In this document: one piece after another, positions 1 through 7,856 of the stretch
Layout of the letters: the number at the start of each line of letters is the position of its first letter
Position numbering within the stretch: position 1 is the first letter of the stretch
NCBI GenBank assembly: GCA_041485845.1
Contig: JBGPKH010000100.1
Coordinates: forward strand, 1-18,324
Direction: 5' to 3'
Source: OMOG01 sp041485845
Lineage (GTDB): Bacteria > Acidobacteriota > Terriglobia > Bryobacterales > Bryobacteraceae
Length of the DNA stretch: 18,324 nucleotides
Position numbers and translations under genes: made by a program
The notes under the pieces: generated by a model
The model's database searches: none
What the model was told of the DNA's origin: nothing
Seen by the model: the letters and a program-made list of their open reading frames with translations, nothing else

Positions 1-394
1 CTTCCAACAGAGTCTCCGCGGCCATGCGGAATAACAAGCTGTAGATCTGGTCTTTATTCTGCAGGGCCAGCGGGGCCAATTGGTGCGGAAGTGTGAACAC
101 CACGTGGACATAGGGAGTGGGCAGCAGATCCCGGCGGCGCGCTTCGAGCCAGCGATCGCGCGCGTTGGCCTGGCACTTGGGGCAGTGCCGGTTGCGACAA
201 GAATTGAAAGAGATGGCACGATGCCCGCAGCGGGAACACTCATCGATGTGACCGCCGAGCACGGACGTCCGGCAGCAGACGATGGCGGTCAGGATCTTCA
301 GGTGCAGCCAGTTAAACCATTTCCGGCTGTGCTCGAAGAATGAGGTTCCTGCCGCGCGGATGAGGTCGGCCACCTCCAGCGGCGGCCGGGACAT
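1..394 (-). CDS. IS91-family transposase, N-terminal part (runs off left edge)
   Basis: This is the start of a transposase of the IS91 type, which moves DNA by a single-strand, rolling-circle mechanism using catalytic tyrosines. Only the first 131 residues are in the window, and the frame stays open to the left edge. The visible part matches the N-terminal zinc-binding domain: residues about 50-80 hold a cysteine/histidine cluster with CSRCGH and CRNRHCPKCQ, followed by a conserved stretch containing ARDRWLEAR and PYVHVVFTLPHQLAPL. The catalytic HUH and tyrosine motifs lie outside the window. The ATG at 394 directly follows the TAG stop of the recombinase gene (TAGATG), so translation is probably coupled. 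Whether the full transposase is intact cannot be judged here. Confidence 0.9.
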   Translation of the reverse strand, partial: MSRPPLEVADLIRAAGTSFFEHSRKWFNWLHLKILTAIVCCRTSVLGGHIDECSRCGHRAISFNSCRNRHCPKCQANARDRWLEARRRDLLPTPYVHVVFTLPHQLAPLALQNKDQIYSLLFRMAAETLLE

Positions 395-1276
395 CTACTT
401 GGCGCCGGATGTGTCGGGCTTGCGGGTGTAGATGGGTAACGAATCCAGCGGGCTGGCCGTGGCGCCGACATGCCGTTGAGACAGATGGAGGTAAATCATG
501 GTCTCCCTCAAATCGGCGTGGCCCAGGAGAAGCTGGATGGTGCGCAAATCGGCTCCGTTTTCCAGCAGGTGCGTGGCGAAGCAATGACGGAGCGTGTGGG
601 GATGAAGCGGTTTGTTCACGCCGGCACGCTTGGCGGCCTCCCGGCAGGCGTACCAGACCACCTTATCGCTGATCGGATAATCGGCCGTGTGGTGCCGTCC
701 TCCTGGAAACAGCCACACGGCGGGCTTGCGGGACAGGCGGCGATAATGCTGTCGTAGTTCCGCCAGCAGGTTGGGGCTGAGTACGATATCCCGATCCCTG
801 CCGCCCTTACCGTCCTGAACATGGACCACCATGCGCCCAGAGTCGACATCGGTGAGTTTGAGGGCGGCGCACTCGGCGCGGCGCACGCCTGTGGCATAGA
901 GGGTCGTTAGAATCGTGTGGTGAAAGGGGGTGTCCGCCGATTCGATCAGCCGACCAACCTGCTCCGGGCTCCAGATCACGGGCAGATGAATTTTCTTCTT
1001 CGGATAGGGCATCTCCTCGCCCCACGGTCGTTTCAGCATCTTGATATAGAAGAAGCGCAGCGCCCCGACCCTTTGGTTCACCGTGTTCTCGGAGAGCTTC
1101 TTGTCACGAAACAGGTGGACCGTATATTCGCGGACCTGCTCGGGCTCGAGCTGGTCGGGCGAGCGGTGGAAATAGCGCGCCAAATCCTCAATCGTTGCCA
1201 GGTAGATGCGCGTGGTACCTTCAGTGTAGTTGCGACGCGCGATTTCATCGAGCGTCATTTTTCGAAGTTGGGTCAC
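395..1276 (-). CDS. Tyrosine recombinase/integrase associated with the IS91-type element
   Basis: A 293-residue phage-integrase-type site-specific recombinase. It has an N-terminal SAM-like core-binding domain (about residues 10-95, with TRIYLATIEDLARYF) and a C-terminal catalytic domain. The catalytic residues are all visible: R132 (TGVRRAE), a lysine in the GKGGRDRD turn, H227 and R230 (HTLRH), H253 (LLLGH) and the nucleophile Y262 (MIYLHL). I chose the GTG at 1276 because a textbook Shine-Dalgarno, AAGGAGGT, ends 4 nt before it; a longer frame would begin near 1339 but lacks such a site. The stop abuts the transposase ATG. Some IS91-family elements are known to carry such a recombinase gene upstream of the transposase, so it is probably part of the element. 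Its exact role in transposition is not settled. Confidence 0.9.
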   Translation of the reverse strand: MTQLRKMTLDEIARRNYTEGTTRIYLATIEDLARYFHRSPDQLEPEQVREYTVHLFRDKKLSENTVNQRVGALRFFYIKMLKRPWGEEMPYPKKKIHLPVIWSPEQVGRLIESADTPFHHTILTTLYATGVRRAECAALKLTDVDSGRMVVHVQDGKGGRDRDIVLSPNLLAELRQHYRRLSRKPAVWLFPGGRHHTADYPISDKVVWYACREAAKRAGVNKPLHPHTLRHCFATHLLENGADLRTIQLLLGHADLRETMIYLHLSQRHVGATASPLDSLPIYTRKPDTSGAK

Positions 1277-1684
1277 AAGGACCTCCTTGTGGCCCACACT
1301 TACCGCCGCGCACTCCCGACTGCTCGCCCCACAGTCCACGCGGAGCGTTCGCCGTAAGGCTTAGTTCAAGTGGGCTTATCGGAAACCGGCCCCAGATACG
1401 GCGTTCTGGGAAGCGCCGTCCCGACCGACCATCGATTACTGGCGATAAATCCCCTTCTCACCAGCAAACGCCCCGAAATCCCGGCGTCAGGGAGGATCTA
1501 TCCGCCACGGCGAAGAGCATGCCGCACTTTCCCAAAACTTTAACTCGCATCCTGGCAGATATGGCCCCTCCACCGGATGGGAGAGCGGTTTATTCTAACG
1601 CCTATTAACCGGACCCCCACCCGACCCCGCACCCGGATGCACGCGGCCTCCAGTTGCGGTACGCTCGAAGACCAGAGGTGATCG
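1277..1684. other. Gene-free stretch holding the presumed right end of the IS91-type element
   Basis: No convincing gene lies here. The mobile element's right (terminator-side) end must fall in this interval, since the next gene belongs to the host chromosome type. An imperfect inverted repeat, CGGTT (1586-1590) and AACCG (1607-1611) with two further inner pairs, sits in a locally AT-rich patch and is the only obvious stem-loop. IS91-type elements have no long terminal inverted repeats and make no target duplication, so the boundary cannot be fixed from one copy. The promoter of the methyltransferase gene should also be here, but I see no clear -35/-10 pair. Confidence 0.4.
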
Positions 1685-2263
1685 ATGCTGCTCCAGAAGT
1701 CCCGTTCGTATCTCGTCGTCGCGGCGCTTGCCGTTACAGTCGCGGCGGCTCAAACCCCTCAGCCGCGGCGGGCCCCGGACGTACCTTACGTGCCGACTAC
1801 CGAAGAAGCCGTCGAGGCCATGCTGAAACTGGCGGACGTCAAAAAGACCGACGTGGTTTACGATCTCGGCTGCGGAGATGGCCGGATTGTCGTCGCGGCC
1901 GCCAAGAAATTTGGCGCTCACGGCGTCGGAATCGATATCAATCCGGAGCGCATCGCCGAGGCCAAAGAGAACGCCAAGAAGGCTGGCGTCGAGGACCTCG
2001 TGCGCTTCGAAGAGAACGACCTGTTCGAGGCGGACTTCCACCAGGCGACCGTGGTGACTTTGTTCCTGCTGCCGAACATCAACCTGAAGCTTCGTCCGAA
2101 GCTGCTCGAGCAATTGAAGCCGGGAACCCGCGTCGTCTCTAACACGTTCGACATGGGCGATTGGAAAGCGGAAAAAGAGGCCACCGTCGGCAGCCCCGAT
2201 GAAGAGTCTTACCTGAGCCACCGGCTGTTCCTGTGGACCATCCCGCCACGCAACGGGAAATAA
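1685..2263 (+). CDS. Exported class I SAM-dependent methyltransferase-like protein
   Basis: A 192-residue protein with a Sec signal peptide (basic start, hydrophobic YLVVAALAVTVAAA, likely cleavage after AAA near residue 22) followed by a compact class I methyltransferase fold. Motif I is VVYDLGCGDGR (about residues 56-66), motif II is GVGIDINPERI, and a further conserved strand is VVTLFLLPNI. Proteins of this shape, beginning VPYVPT and containing FDMGDW, recur in Acidobacteria and some Proteobacteria; the substrate is unknown. AGAGGTG upstream of the ATG is a fair ribosome site. The next gene starts 12 nt after the stop, so the two are likely co-transcribed. The oddity is a SAM-binding fold on a secreted protein, since SAM is not expected outside the cytoplasm. 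Fold call is strong; function is open. Confidence 0.85.
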   Translation: MLLQKSRSYLVVAALAVTVAAAQTPQPRRAPDVPYVPTTEEAVEAMLKLADVKKTDVVYDLGCGDGRIVVAAAKKFGAHGVGIDINPERIAEAKENAKKAGVEDLVRFEENDLFEADFHQATVVTLFLLPNINLKLRPKLLEQLKPGTRVVSNTFDMGDWKAEKEATVGSPDEESYLSHRLFLWTIPPRNGK

Positions 2264-2275
2264 CGGAGATCATCC

Positions 2276-3550
2276 ATGACCAACACGAGACGCTCTTTCC
2301 TGGGCGGGCTGACCAGTGCGGTAGCCGGCCTCACCTACTCATCGGCAGCCGCAGCAACGCCACGGCAACTGAGGCAACTCCTCGCCGTGAACCTCAGCCG
2401 CGAGAGTTACTGGAATCTGGTGGCGGGCCAGTTTCCACTCCGGCCTGGCAAGATTCCCATGAATGCGGCCAACCTTTGCCCGTCGCCGCGCGTGGTGTCC
2501 GAGCGGGTTGCCGAGCTCACCCGTGATGAAGATGCCGACGTTTCCAACCCCAACCGCGCGAAATTCGCCATGCTCCTGGAGGAATCGCGCAAGAAGGTCG
2601 CCGAACAGGTGGGAGTTTCGCCGGACGAGATCGCACTCGTCCGCAACACCAGCGAAGCCAACAACGTGATCAACAACGGAATTGCGTTGTCGGCTGGAGA
2701 CGAGGTTGTGCTCTGGGAGCAGAACCATCCGTGCAACAACGTGGCGTGGGACGTGCGGGCGGCGCGTCATGGATTCAAGGTGAAGCGCGTGACCGTACCG
2801 CCGGCGCCGAAGAGCACCGATGAAATCGTGAAGCTGTTCGAAGCCGCACTCACGCCGCAGACCAAAGTCCTGTCGATCACCCACGTTTCCAACACCTCGG
2901 GCTTTCGGCTTCCGGCCAAGGCCCTGTGCTCGCTGGCGCGGCAAAGAGGCATCTACGTTCACCTGGATGGCGCGCAGGTTTGGGGTTACCTCAAACTCGA
3001 CCTGAAAGACATCGGTTGCGATTCGTTCGGCGCCAGCGCGCACAAGTGGCTCATGGGTCCCAAAGAGGCGGGGCTGCTCTATGTACGGAAAGAGCGGATC
3101 GCGCAAGTCTGGCCGAGCATTGTGTCGGCGGGATGGAGCCAGGATGCCCTTACGGCTAGCGTCGCGTCCAGGAAATTCGAGATCCTGGGGCAACGCGACG
3201 ATGGCTGCCTGTCGGCGGTCGGCACAGCGGTGGACTTCCATCGCATCCTCGGTTTCGAGAATGTCGAAGCGCGAACCACGGAACTGGCCAGCGCGCTCAA
3301 AGAGGGCCTGTCGAAGATCAACCGGGTCAAGTTGGTGACTCCCATGAGCCCCGAGATGAGCGGCGGAGTGGTGATCGCCCAGGTGCCGGATCTCGATCGC
3401 CAGAAGACCGCCGCGCTGGTCAAGGACCTCTACGACAAGTACGGAGTCGCCGGCGCCCCGACCGGCGGAGTGCGCCTCGCGCCGCACGTCTACAATACGA
3501 TGGCGGACATCGAAACGGCGATCCGCGGCATGCGCGAACTGTTGGGGTGA
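2276..3550 (+). CDS. Tat-exported class V PLP-dependent aminotransferase (isopenicillin-N-epimerase-like)
   Basis: A 424-residue fold-type I PLP enzyme of the class V group, which includes cysteine desulfurases and isopenicillin N epimerase-like proteins. The N-terminus has a twin-arginine signal (TNTRRSFLGG, then a hydrophobic stretch and AAAATP). D231 in YVHLDGAQVWG should bind the pyridine nitrogen and K257 in SAHKW should form the Schiff base. RNTSEANN (about residues 123-130) is the usual phosphate-contact region. The closing GVRLAPHVYNT carries the arginine expected to hold the substrate carboxylate. The ATG has a weak GGAG upstream and lies 12 nt after the methyltransferase stop. Tat export is common for proteins that bind a cofactor before crossing the membrane, which would fit PLP. 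The substrate cannot be told. The 3' end meets the Uma2 gene with one base between stops. Confidence 0.88.
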   Translation: MTNTRRSFLGGLTSAVAGLTYSSAAAATPRQLRQLLAVNLSRESYWNLVAGQFPLRPGKIPMNAANLCPSPRVVSERVAELTRDEDADVSNPNRAKFAMLLEESRKKVAEQVGVSPDEIALVRNTSEANNVINNGIALSAGDEVVLWEQNHPCNNVAWDVRAARHGFKVKRVTVPPAPKSTDEIVKLFEAALTPQTKVLSITHVSNTSGFRLPAKALCSLARQRGIYVHLDGAQVWGYLKLDLKDIGCDSFGASAHKWLMGPKEAGLLYVRKERIAQVWPSIVSAGWSQDALTASVASRKFEILGQRDDGCLSAVGTAVDFHRILGFENVEARTTELASALKEGLSKINRVKLVTPMSPEMSGGVVIAQVPDLDRQKTAALVKDLYDKYGVAGAPTGGVRLAPHVYNTMADIETAIRGMRELLG

Positions 3551-3551
3551 G

Positions 3552-4160
3552 TTACAGCTCCCGCCAGATGTCGCTCAGTTCGAGACGAAATCCCGCGACC
3601 GGTCCCTCGCCATCGACGTGATCGACGTCCACGAGTTTCTCCGGTTCTCTGTCCGGGCGATAGATGTAGACCGTTCGCCGGTCCGCGTCGATGAGCCAGC
3701 CGAGCGCGGCGCCGTTGTCGATCCACTCGCGCATCTTGGCTTTCACTCGAGGCAGGCGGTCGGACGGAGACATCAGCTCGACGACGAAGTCGGGACAGAT
3801 CGGCATGAAACGCCGCCTCTGCCCCCTGCTCAGGGACGCGAGCCGGCTCTTCAGTATCCAGCAGGCATCGGGCCCACGCGCAGCGCCGTTAGGAAGAAAA
3901 AACTCGCTGCTGGATTCGAACACCTGGCCTCGTCCATCCGGCTTCGCCCAGACGACGAGTTGGGAAGTCAGATCGCTGTTACGGTGGGAGGCTTCGCCGC
4001 CGCAAGGGGGCATGATGATGATCTCTCCGTTGGCTTCCCGCTCGATCCGCAAGTTGGAGTTCCTCATGCAAAACTCGAAGAACTCATTGTCTTTCATGGG
4101 CCGCTCGCGTCGGATCGCGTACATGGCGCCGGTTTCACTATCGGGAAGCACGACCTGCAT
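3552..4160 (-). CDS. Uma2-family (DUF820) PD-(D/E)XK-like protein
   Basis: About 202 residues of the Uma2 family, proteins with a restriction-endonuclease-like fold that are abundant in cyanobacteria, Chloroflexi and Acidobacteria and whose biological role is not established. Recognisable family blocks are NLRIEREANGEIIIMPP, GGEASHRN, GPDACWI (acidic residue), CPDFVVELMSPSDRL (acidic residue), KAKMREWIDNGAALGWLI and VYIYRP. The putative catalytic acidic and lysine residues are present, so the protein may be active. The start is uncertain: ATGs at 4160, 4124 and 4091 are possible and none has a good Shine-Dalgarno; a start at 4196 would overlap the start of the divergent transporter gene. It converges with the aminotransferase gene, with stops one base apart. 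Confidence 0.85.
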   Translation of the reverse strand: MQVVLPDSETGAMYAIRRERPMKDNEFFEFCMRNSNLRIEREANGEIIIMPPCGGEASHRNSDLTSQLVVWAKPDGRGQVFESSSEFFLPNGAARGPDACWILKSRLASLSRGQRRRFMPICPDFVVELMSPSDRLPRVKAKMREWIDNGAALGWLIDADRRTVYIYRPDREPEKLVDVDHVDGEGPVAGFRLELSDIWREL

Positions 4161-4194
4161 ACATCCAGCATACTGGAAGATCGGAGGAGCGCGC

Positions 4195-5442
4195 ATGGGA
4201 TGGCATCACGAGATTAGCCGCGAACAATGGCGCGTCCTTGCCGCGGCGCAGGCCGGCTGGATTCTCGACGCCATGGACGTCCTCCTCTACTCCTTCGCCT
4301 TGACCACCGTGCGGGCGGAATTCCAGTTGACCTCGGCCGCCGCGGGCGCTTTGGCGGCCGCCCCGCTGGTGACCTCGGCTTTGGGCGGCGTGCTCTTCGG
4401 ATACCTCTCCGACCGGTTCGGGCGGGCTCGCGCGCTGGCGTGGTCCATCCTTGTCTTTTCGTTGTTCACGGCATTGACAGCCTCGGCGCGAACCGCGATG
4501 CAACTGGCCTTCTGGCGCGCCGTCGTGGGCGTCGGACTCGGAGGCGAGTGGGCCGTGGGTTCCGTTCTGGTGGCCGAAACCTGGCCCGCGCGTCATCGCG
4601 CCAAAGGTATCGGGCTGATGCAATCCGGCTGGGCGATTGGCTACATGCTGGCCGCGCTATTGGCCGCGCTGGTGCTGCCGGGATGGGGCTGGCGTCCGCT
4701 CTTCCTGCTGGGGATTCTGCCGGCGCTTTTCACCTGGTGGATTCGCCGCACCATCCCGGAGCCGGCGGTCTGGCGGAAGTACGCGCAGTCTTCGCGCACG
4801 TCGGTAACCGTGCTCCTGCGTCCACCGCTGCGGCGCAGATTGGTCCTACTCGCACTTCTGTGTTCCTGCCTGCTGTTTGGATATTGGGGGCTGTTCACCT
4901 GGATTCCGACGTACCTTTCGACGCCTGTCGAACAGGGCGGCGCCGGCCTCACCATTGTGAAATCCTCCCTTTGGATTCTACCGATGCAGATCGGCGCCTT
5001 CTTCGGATACATCTCGTTCGGGTTCCTCGCCGATCGCGTCGGACGCCGTTGGGCCTTCCTCGGCTTCGTACTCACTACTGCGGCCCTCGTCCCCGTCTAT
5101 GGACTGTGGGGAAGAAACGCCGCCGTGCTCATGAGCGTCGGCCCGCTGATTGGCTTCTTCGGCCACGGCTACTTCAGCTCTCTGGGAGTGATCGCCGCGG
5201 AGATGTTCCCGTCCTCGATCCGCACCACGGCGCAAGGCTTCTGCTACAACGCGGGTCGGGCGCTCAGCGCTCTCGCACCCGCGACAGTGGGAGCCCTCGC
5301 CGATCGGCACGGCATCGGCGCCGCGCTGGGGGTCACCTCCGTCTTCTTCCTCGCCGGCGCCGCAGTGATGCTGCCGCTTACCTCCCCGGCGGAATATCCA
5401 TCGCCGGATTGCGCGCGAAGAAGCCCCACGGCGCCAGCTTGA
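4195..5442 (+). CDS. MFS transporter, metabolite/aromatic acid:H+ symporter type
   Basis: A 415-residue inner-membrane carrier with about 12 hydrophobic segments. The first helix carries ILDAMDVLLYSF, like the acidic DxxD-type motif of the metabolite:H+ and aromatic-acid:H+ symporter groups. The MFS loop motif appears twice, GYLSDRFGRARAL after helix 2 and GFLADRVGRRWAF after helix 8, as expected for the two six-helix halves. GGEWAVGSVLVAE and PSSIRTTAQGFCYNAGR are further group signatures. I chose the ATG at 4195 because GGAGGAG lies 5 nt upstream, although the frame stays open for 168 codons further. The substrate is likely an organic acid or sugar acid, not determinable here. The last 65 nt overlap the end of the opposing amine oxidase gene, so the tail after about residue 394 is non-conserved in character. 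Confidence 0.9.
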   Translation: MGWHHEISREQWRVLAAAQAGWILDAMDVLLYSFALTTVRAEFQLTSAAAGALAAAPLVTSALGGVLFGYLSDRFGRARALAWSILVFSLFTALTASARTAMQLAFWRAVVGVGLGGEWAVGSVLVAETWPARHRAKGIGLMQSGWAIGYMLAALLAALVLPGWGWRPLFLLGILPALFTWWIRRTIPEPAVWRKYAQSSRTSVTVLLRPPLRRRLVLLALLCSCLLFGYWGLFTWIPTYLSTPVEQGGAGLTIVKSSLWILPMQIGAFFGYISFGFLADRVGRRWAFLGFVLTTAALVPVYGLWGRNAAVLMSVGPLIGFFGHGYFSSLGVIAAEMFPSSIRTTAQGFCYNAGRALSALAPATVGALADRHGIGAALGVTSVFFLAGAAVMLPLTSPAEYPSPDCARRSPTAPA

Positions 5443-7321
5443 AACCGGCGATGTGCGTGGGCATCACGGGCCAGTCCTCGGGACGCGGATTGTGCGTGAT
5501 GCCCATGGTGTACCAGAGGACCACGTCGCGGTTGTCGATCGGCCGGTCGGCCGCGGACCACTTCGCCAGGCCGTCTCCACCCTTGCTCTGATACGGATAA
5601 TCGCCGGCGGCATGCATCTCGGCGGGGTCGTAGGGTGTAACCCAGACGTGCGCGTTGAGGAAACCCGCGCGCTTGCGGACCCAAGCGTCGGGCAGCAGGA
5701 AGGGCACGGCGTTCTCCCCCGGCAACAGCGCGTAGCCCGTGGGCTGGCCGAGCGCGTTCTTCACCGCGGGGTTCTCCACGATCCAGCGGCGGCTGCTCTC
5801 CAGGTTCATGCGGCGTTGCGCCTTGCGCTCGGTCGAGAGCACGGTCTCGTCCATGGTGAAAGCGCCGCCGTAGGGATTCTTGGGTCCCGCGGGCACGGGC
5901 GCGCTGTTCATTTCGACCACACGATTCGCCGTGCCATCCACGTCCAGGTCCAGCCGGAACGAGAAGAAGTGCTGGTGGTGGACGGCCGCGATGTTCTTCG
6001 CCACCATGTGGCTGAAGGGCTCATGCACGCCGTCGGCGACGCCTTTCACCGACATGATGCCGGTGAGCGCCACGCGCATCTCGAGCGCGCCGTCCTGGTG
6101 GAAGACCCAGTCGAAGCCGTACTCGTAGTTGCCCGCTTCGCTCAGAAACGACAGGACGAGTTCGCGCGCGCGGCGCGTGTTGTCGCCGTGCTTCCAGGCA
6201 ATGCCGGCGTCGCGTTCGTACAACGCGACGGCGTGCGGAATCGTACGCGGCTCGCCGGTTTCATCCGACACCACCGCATCGAAGACCGAGCAGTTCTGGG
6301 GGCAATCCACACCCGGCCGTAGCGAGCTCGCCAGCACGCCCAGTCCCAGTTCGCCAGCGTCGAAGCTGTTGCGGAAGAACCAGGCGGCCCCCGGATCGCC
6401 ATAGGGGACCACCATTTCCGAGAGCGCCCCGCGATACATCACCGGCCGCACGCGCCCGCCGTCTTCGTACCCGACCGTGTAGAGCACCAGCCCTTCCCGA
6501 GGATGGAGCGCATAGCGGAAGCGCCACTTCTGCCAGCGCACCTCGCCGTCTTCGATCTGAAACCCCGGACCGAAGGACTGGGTGATCTGCAGCGGCGCCG
6601 GCGCAGCGCGGTGCGGCGTGTTCGCCACGGCGCTCAGTTCCGCACTCTCCCGGGAGATGGGCACATCGCGGTCCGTGTCGACGAAATCGAGGATCTTGCC
6701 GGTGGTGAGGTTCACGTGCGCGGCAATCCCTTCCACGGGATGCGCGTAGTAGTTTTGCGCGCCCGCGGCATAGTAGGGGGTGACGCGAACGATCCTACCG
6801 GTGTCGTCGCCGGGCAGCGCGAAGTATCCCGCCGGCCAGGCTACCGACAGGACCGCGTTCGGGTCGCGGATACCGCGAACGCGCATCGCCTCGCGCCATC
6901 GCGGGTCGGAACGTACGATGCGGTCGGCGAGGGAGGAATCGTACTCGCCGACCGGCGGCTGCGCGCCGGGGACTTCTTTCCACGATGCCAACTGGCCGGA
7001 GGAAAGGTCGGCAATAGCTTCGTACGTGCGGTTGGCGTCGCGGTTATAGACGATGGCGAAGGCGCGGCGCGGCGACGCTGCCTCGCGCAGCACGGAGGCC
7101 TTGGGGGGCTCGTCGAGAGCGATGAAACTGAACCGGTAGGTGCCGCGCAGGCGTCCGGAGCCCTTGAAGATGGCGACCGCCGCGCGGATCTCGGCCGCGG
7201 TGAGCGGCGCGAATGGATTCGCGGGCGGAGCCGCGCGGCAGGCCATCGCCATTACCGCGAGGCAGCAGAGAGATGTGACAGGAGAGCGGCGCTGGCTCGG
7301 AAAAAAGCCCATGGCGAACAT
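5378..7321 (-). CDS. Secreted copper-containing primary amine oxidase
   Basis: A 647-residue copper amine oxidase, which converts primary amines to aldehydes with release of ammonia and hydrogen peroxide, using copper and a topaquinone made from its own tyrosine. All key residues are visible: the tyrosine to be converted, Y399 in GNYEYGFDW; copper ligands H449 and H451 (HHQHFF) and H623 (MPTHIAGFKL); and the likely base D321 in NSFDAGELG. The spacing (50, 2 and 172 residues) resembles that of known bacterial enzymes. DCPQNCSVFDAVV gives the conserved cysteine pair. A signal peptide covers about residues 12-30. The start is an ATG at 7321 or 7312; neither has a strong ribosome site. The closing FFARNPAMDIPPGR is encoded opposite the transporter's tail. 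Substrate (tyramine, phenylethylamine or other) is unknown. Confidence 0.95.
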   Translation of the reverse strand: MFAMGFFPSQRRSPVTSLCCLAVMAMACRAAPPANPFAPLTAAEIRAAVAIFKGSGRLRGTYRFSFIALDEPPKASVLREAASPRRAFAIVYNRDANRTYEAIADLSSGQLASWKEVPGAQPPVGEYDSSLADRIVRSDPRWREAMRVRGIRDPNAVLSVAWPAGYFALPGDDTGRIVRVTPYYAAGAQNYYAHPVEGIAAHVNLTTGKILDFVDTDRDVPISRESAELSAVANTPHRAAPAPLQITQSFGPGFQIEDGEVRWQKWRFRYALHPREGLVLYTVGYEDGGRVRPVMYRGALSEMVVPYGDPGAAWFFRNSFDAGELGLGVLASSLRPGVDCPQNCSVFDAVVSDETGEPRTIPHAVALYERDAGIAWKHGDNTRRARELVLSFLSEAGNYEYGFDWVFHQDGALEMRVALTGIMSVKGVADGVHEPFSHMVAKNIAAVHHQHFFSFRLDLDVDGTANRVVEMNSAPVPAGPKNPYGGAFTMDETVLSTERKAQRRMNLESSRRWIVENPAVKNALGQPTGYALLPGENAVPFLLPDAWVRKRAGFLNAHVWVTPYDPAEMHAAGDYPYQSKGGDGLAKWSAADRPIDNRDVVLWYTMGITHNPRPEDWPVMPTHIAGFKLAPWGFFARNPAMDIPPGR

Positions 7322-7361
7322 GGTATCGCATGGCTTGAGAGGTTCGAGGGAGCGATCAGGG

Positions 7362-7562
7362 TCAGCGGAGGAATCGTGCCTCGACGAGGGCGAGATATCG
7401 CTTGACCGCTTCCTTGTATTCGTCCATAGCGATCGTCAGTCGCTGCTCCGAGTCGATCAAGGCCTGTCGCAAGACTTCGATCGTCCTTCGGGAACGACGG
7501 CCCGAACTACCACTGGGAACACAACGTCTTCCCCGGTGGGCCTTCACCCTGCGTGAGCGCAT
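7362..7562 (-). CDS. Small basic hypothetical ORF, helical C-terminus
   Basis: A 66-residue open frame ending 40 nt upstream of the amine oxidase start and in the same direction. The first half is rich in arginine and serine and looks poorly protein-like. The second half (IEVLRQALIDSEQRLTIAM and DEYKEAVKRYLALVEARF) would form a long amphipathic helix. No good ribosome site precedes the ATG. I do not recognise a family. It could be a real small protein, a remnant of a longer coiled-coil protein, or chance, given the high GC content. Confidence 0.3.
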   Translation of the reverse strand: MRSRRVKAHRGRRCVPSGSSGRRSRRTIEVLRQALIDSEQRLTIAMDEYKEAVKRYLALVEARFLR

Positions 7563-7612
7563 GCTACTGATTCAATGGTATCTCGAAGAGACTACGAATT
7601 CTGCCGATTTGT

Positions 7613-7849
7613 GTGTGGGTTTTAGGCGCTTTGGTTCCAGCCGTACTAGAATATCCAGTAGATGCCAATCTCCTCCGGATCCTGGATCGAGATCTTCCCT
7701 TGGGATACAACCAGCCCGGGTTGCCCCGCGGAAAGAGAAGCCAACCGCAGGTTTTCGAGATTCTCGGATTCCCGGAGCTGTTCGACGTTCTGCCTGCCCG
7801 GGCGGACGCCGTGCCGCACTTTAGTGCGGTCTCTGGGCAGAAGGCTTAA
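7613..7849 (+). pseudogene. Relic of a STAS-domain (RsbV/SpoIIAA-like) anti-sigma factor antagonist
   Basis: The open frame reads 78 residues, but only the last third is recognisable. QPQVFEILGFPELFDVLP near residues 45-62 looks like the last helix of a STAS domain in anti-anti-sigma factors, where phrases such as VFEILGF..FFEI.P are typical. The upstream part carries no phosphorylatable-serine motif and no start with a ribosome site; the GTG at 7613 is arbitrary. The RsbW-like relic begins 7 nt after the stop, which is the usual gene order (antagonist then kinase), and this supports the call. I read it as the 3' remnant of a gene that has lost its front half. Confidence 0.45.
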
Positions 7850-7856
7850 TCAAGCC

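Noticed and set aside
1595..2221. A 208-codon minus-strand frame opposite the methyltransferase
   Set aside because: The plus strand encodes a clear methyltransferase with motif I and a signal peptide; the opposite frame is its shadow.
3915..3930. GGATTCGAAC sequence resembling a tRNA T-arm
   Set aside because: It lies within the Uma2 coding sequence and no cloverleaf can be built around it on either strand.
3691..4194. A 168-codon N-terminal extension of the transporter
   Set aside because: It lies opposite the Uma2 gene and has no membrane helices. GGAGGAG before the ATG at 4195 and the helix-1 sequence fix the start.
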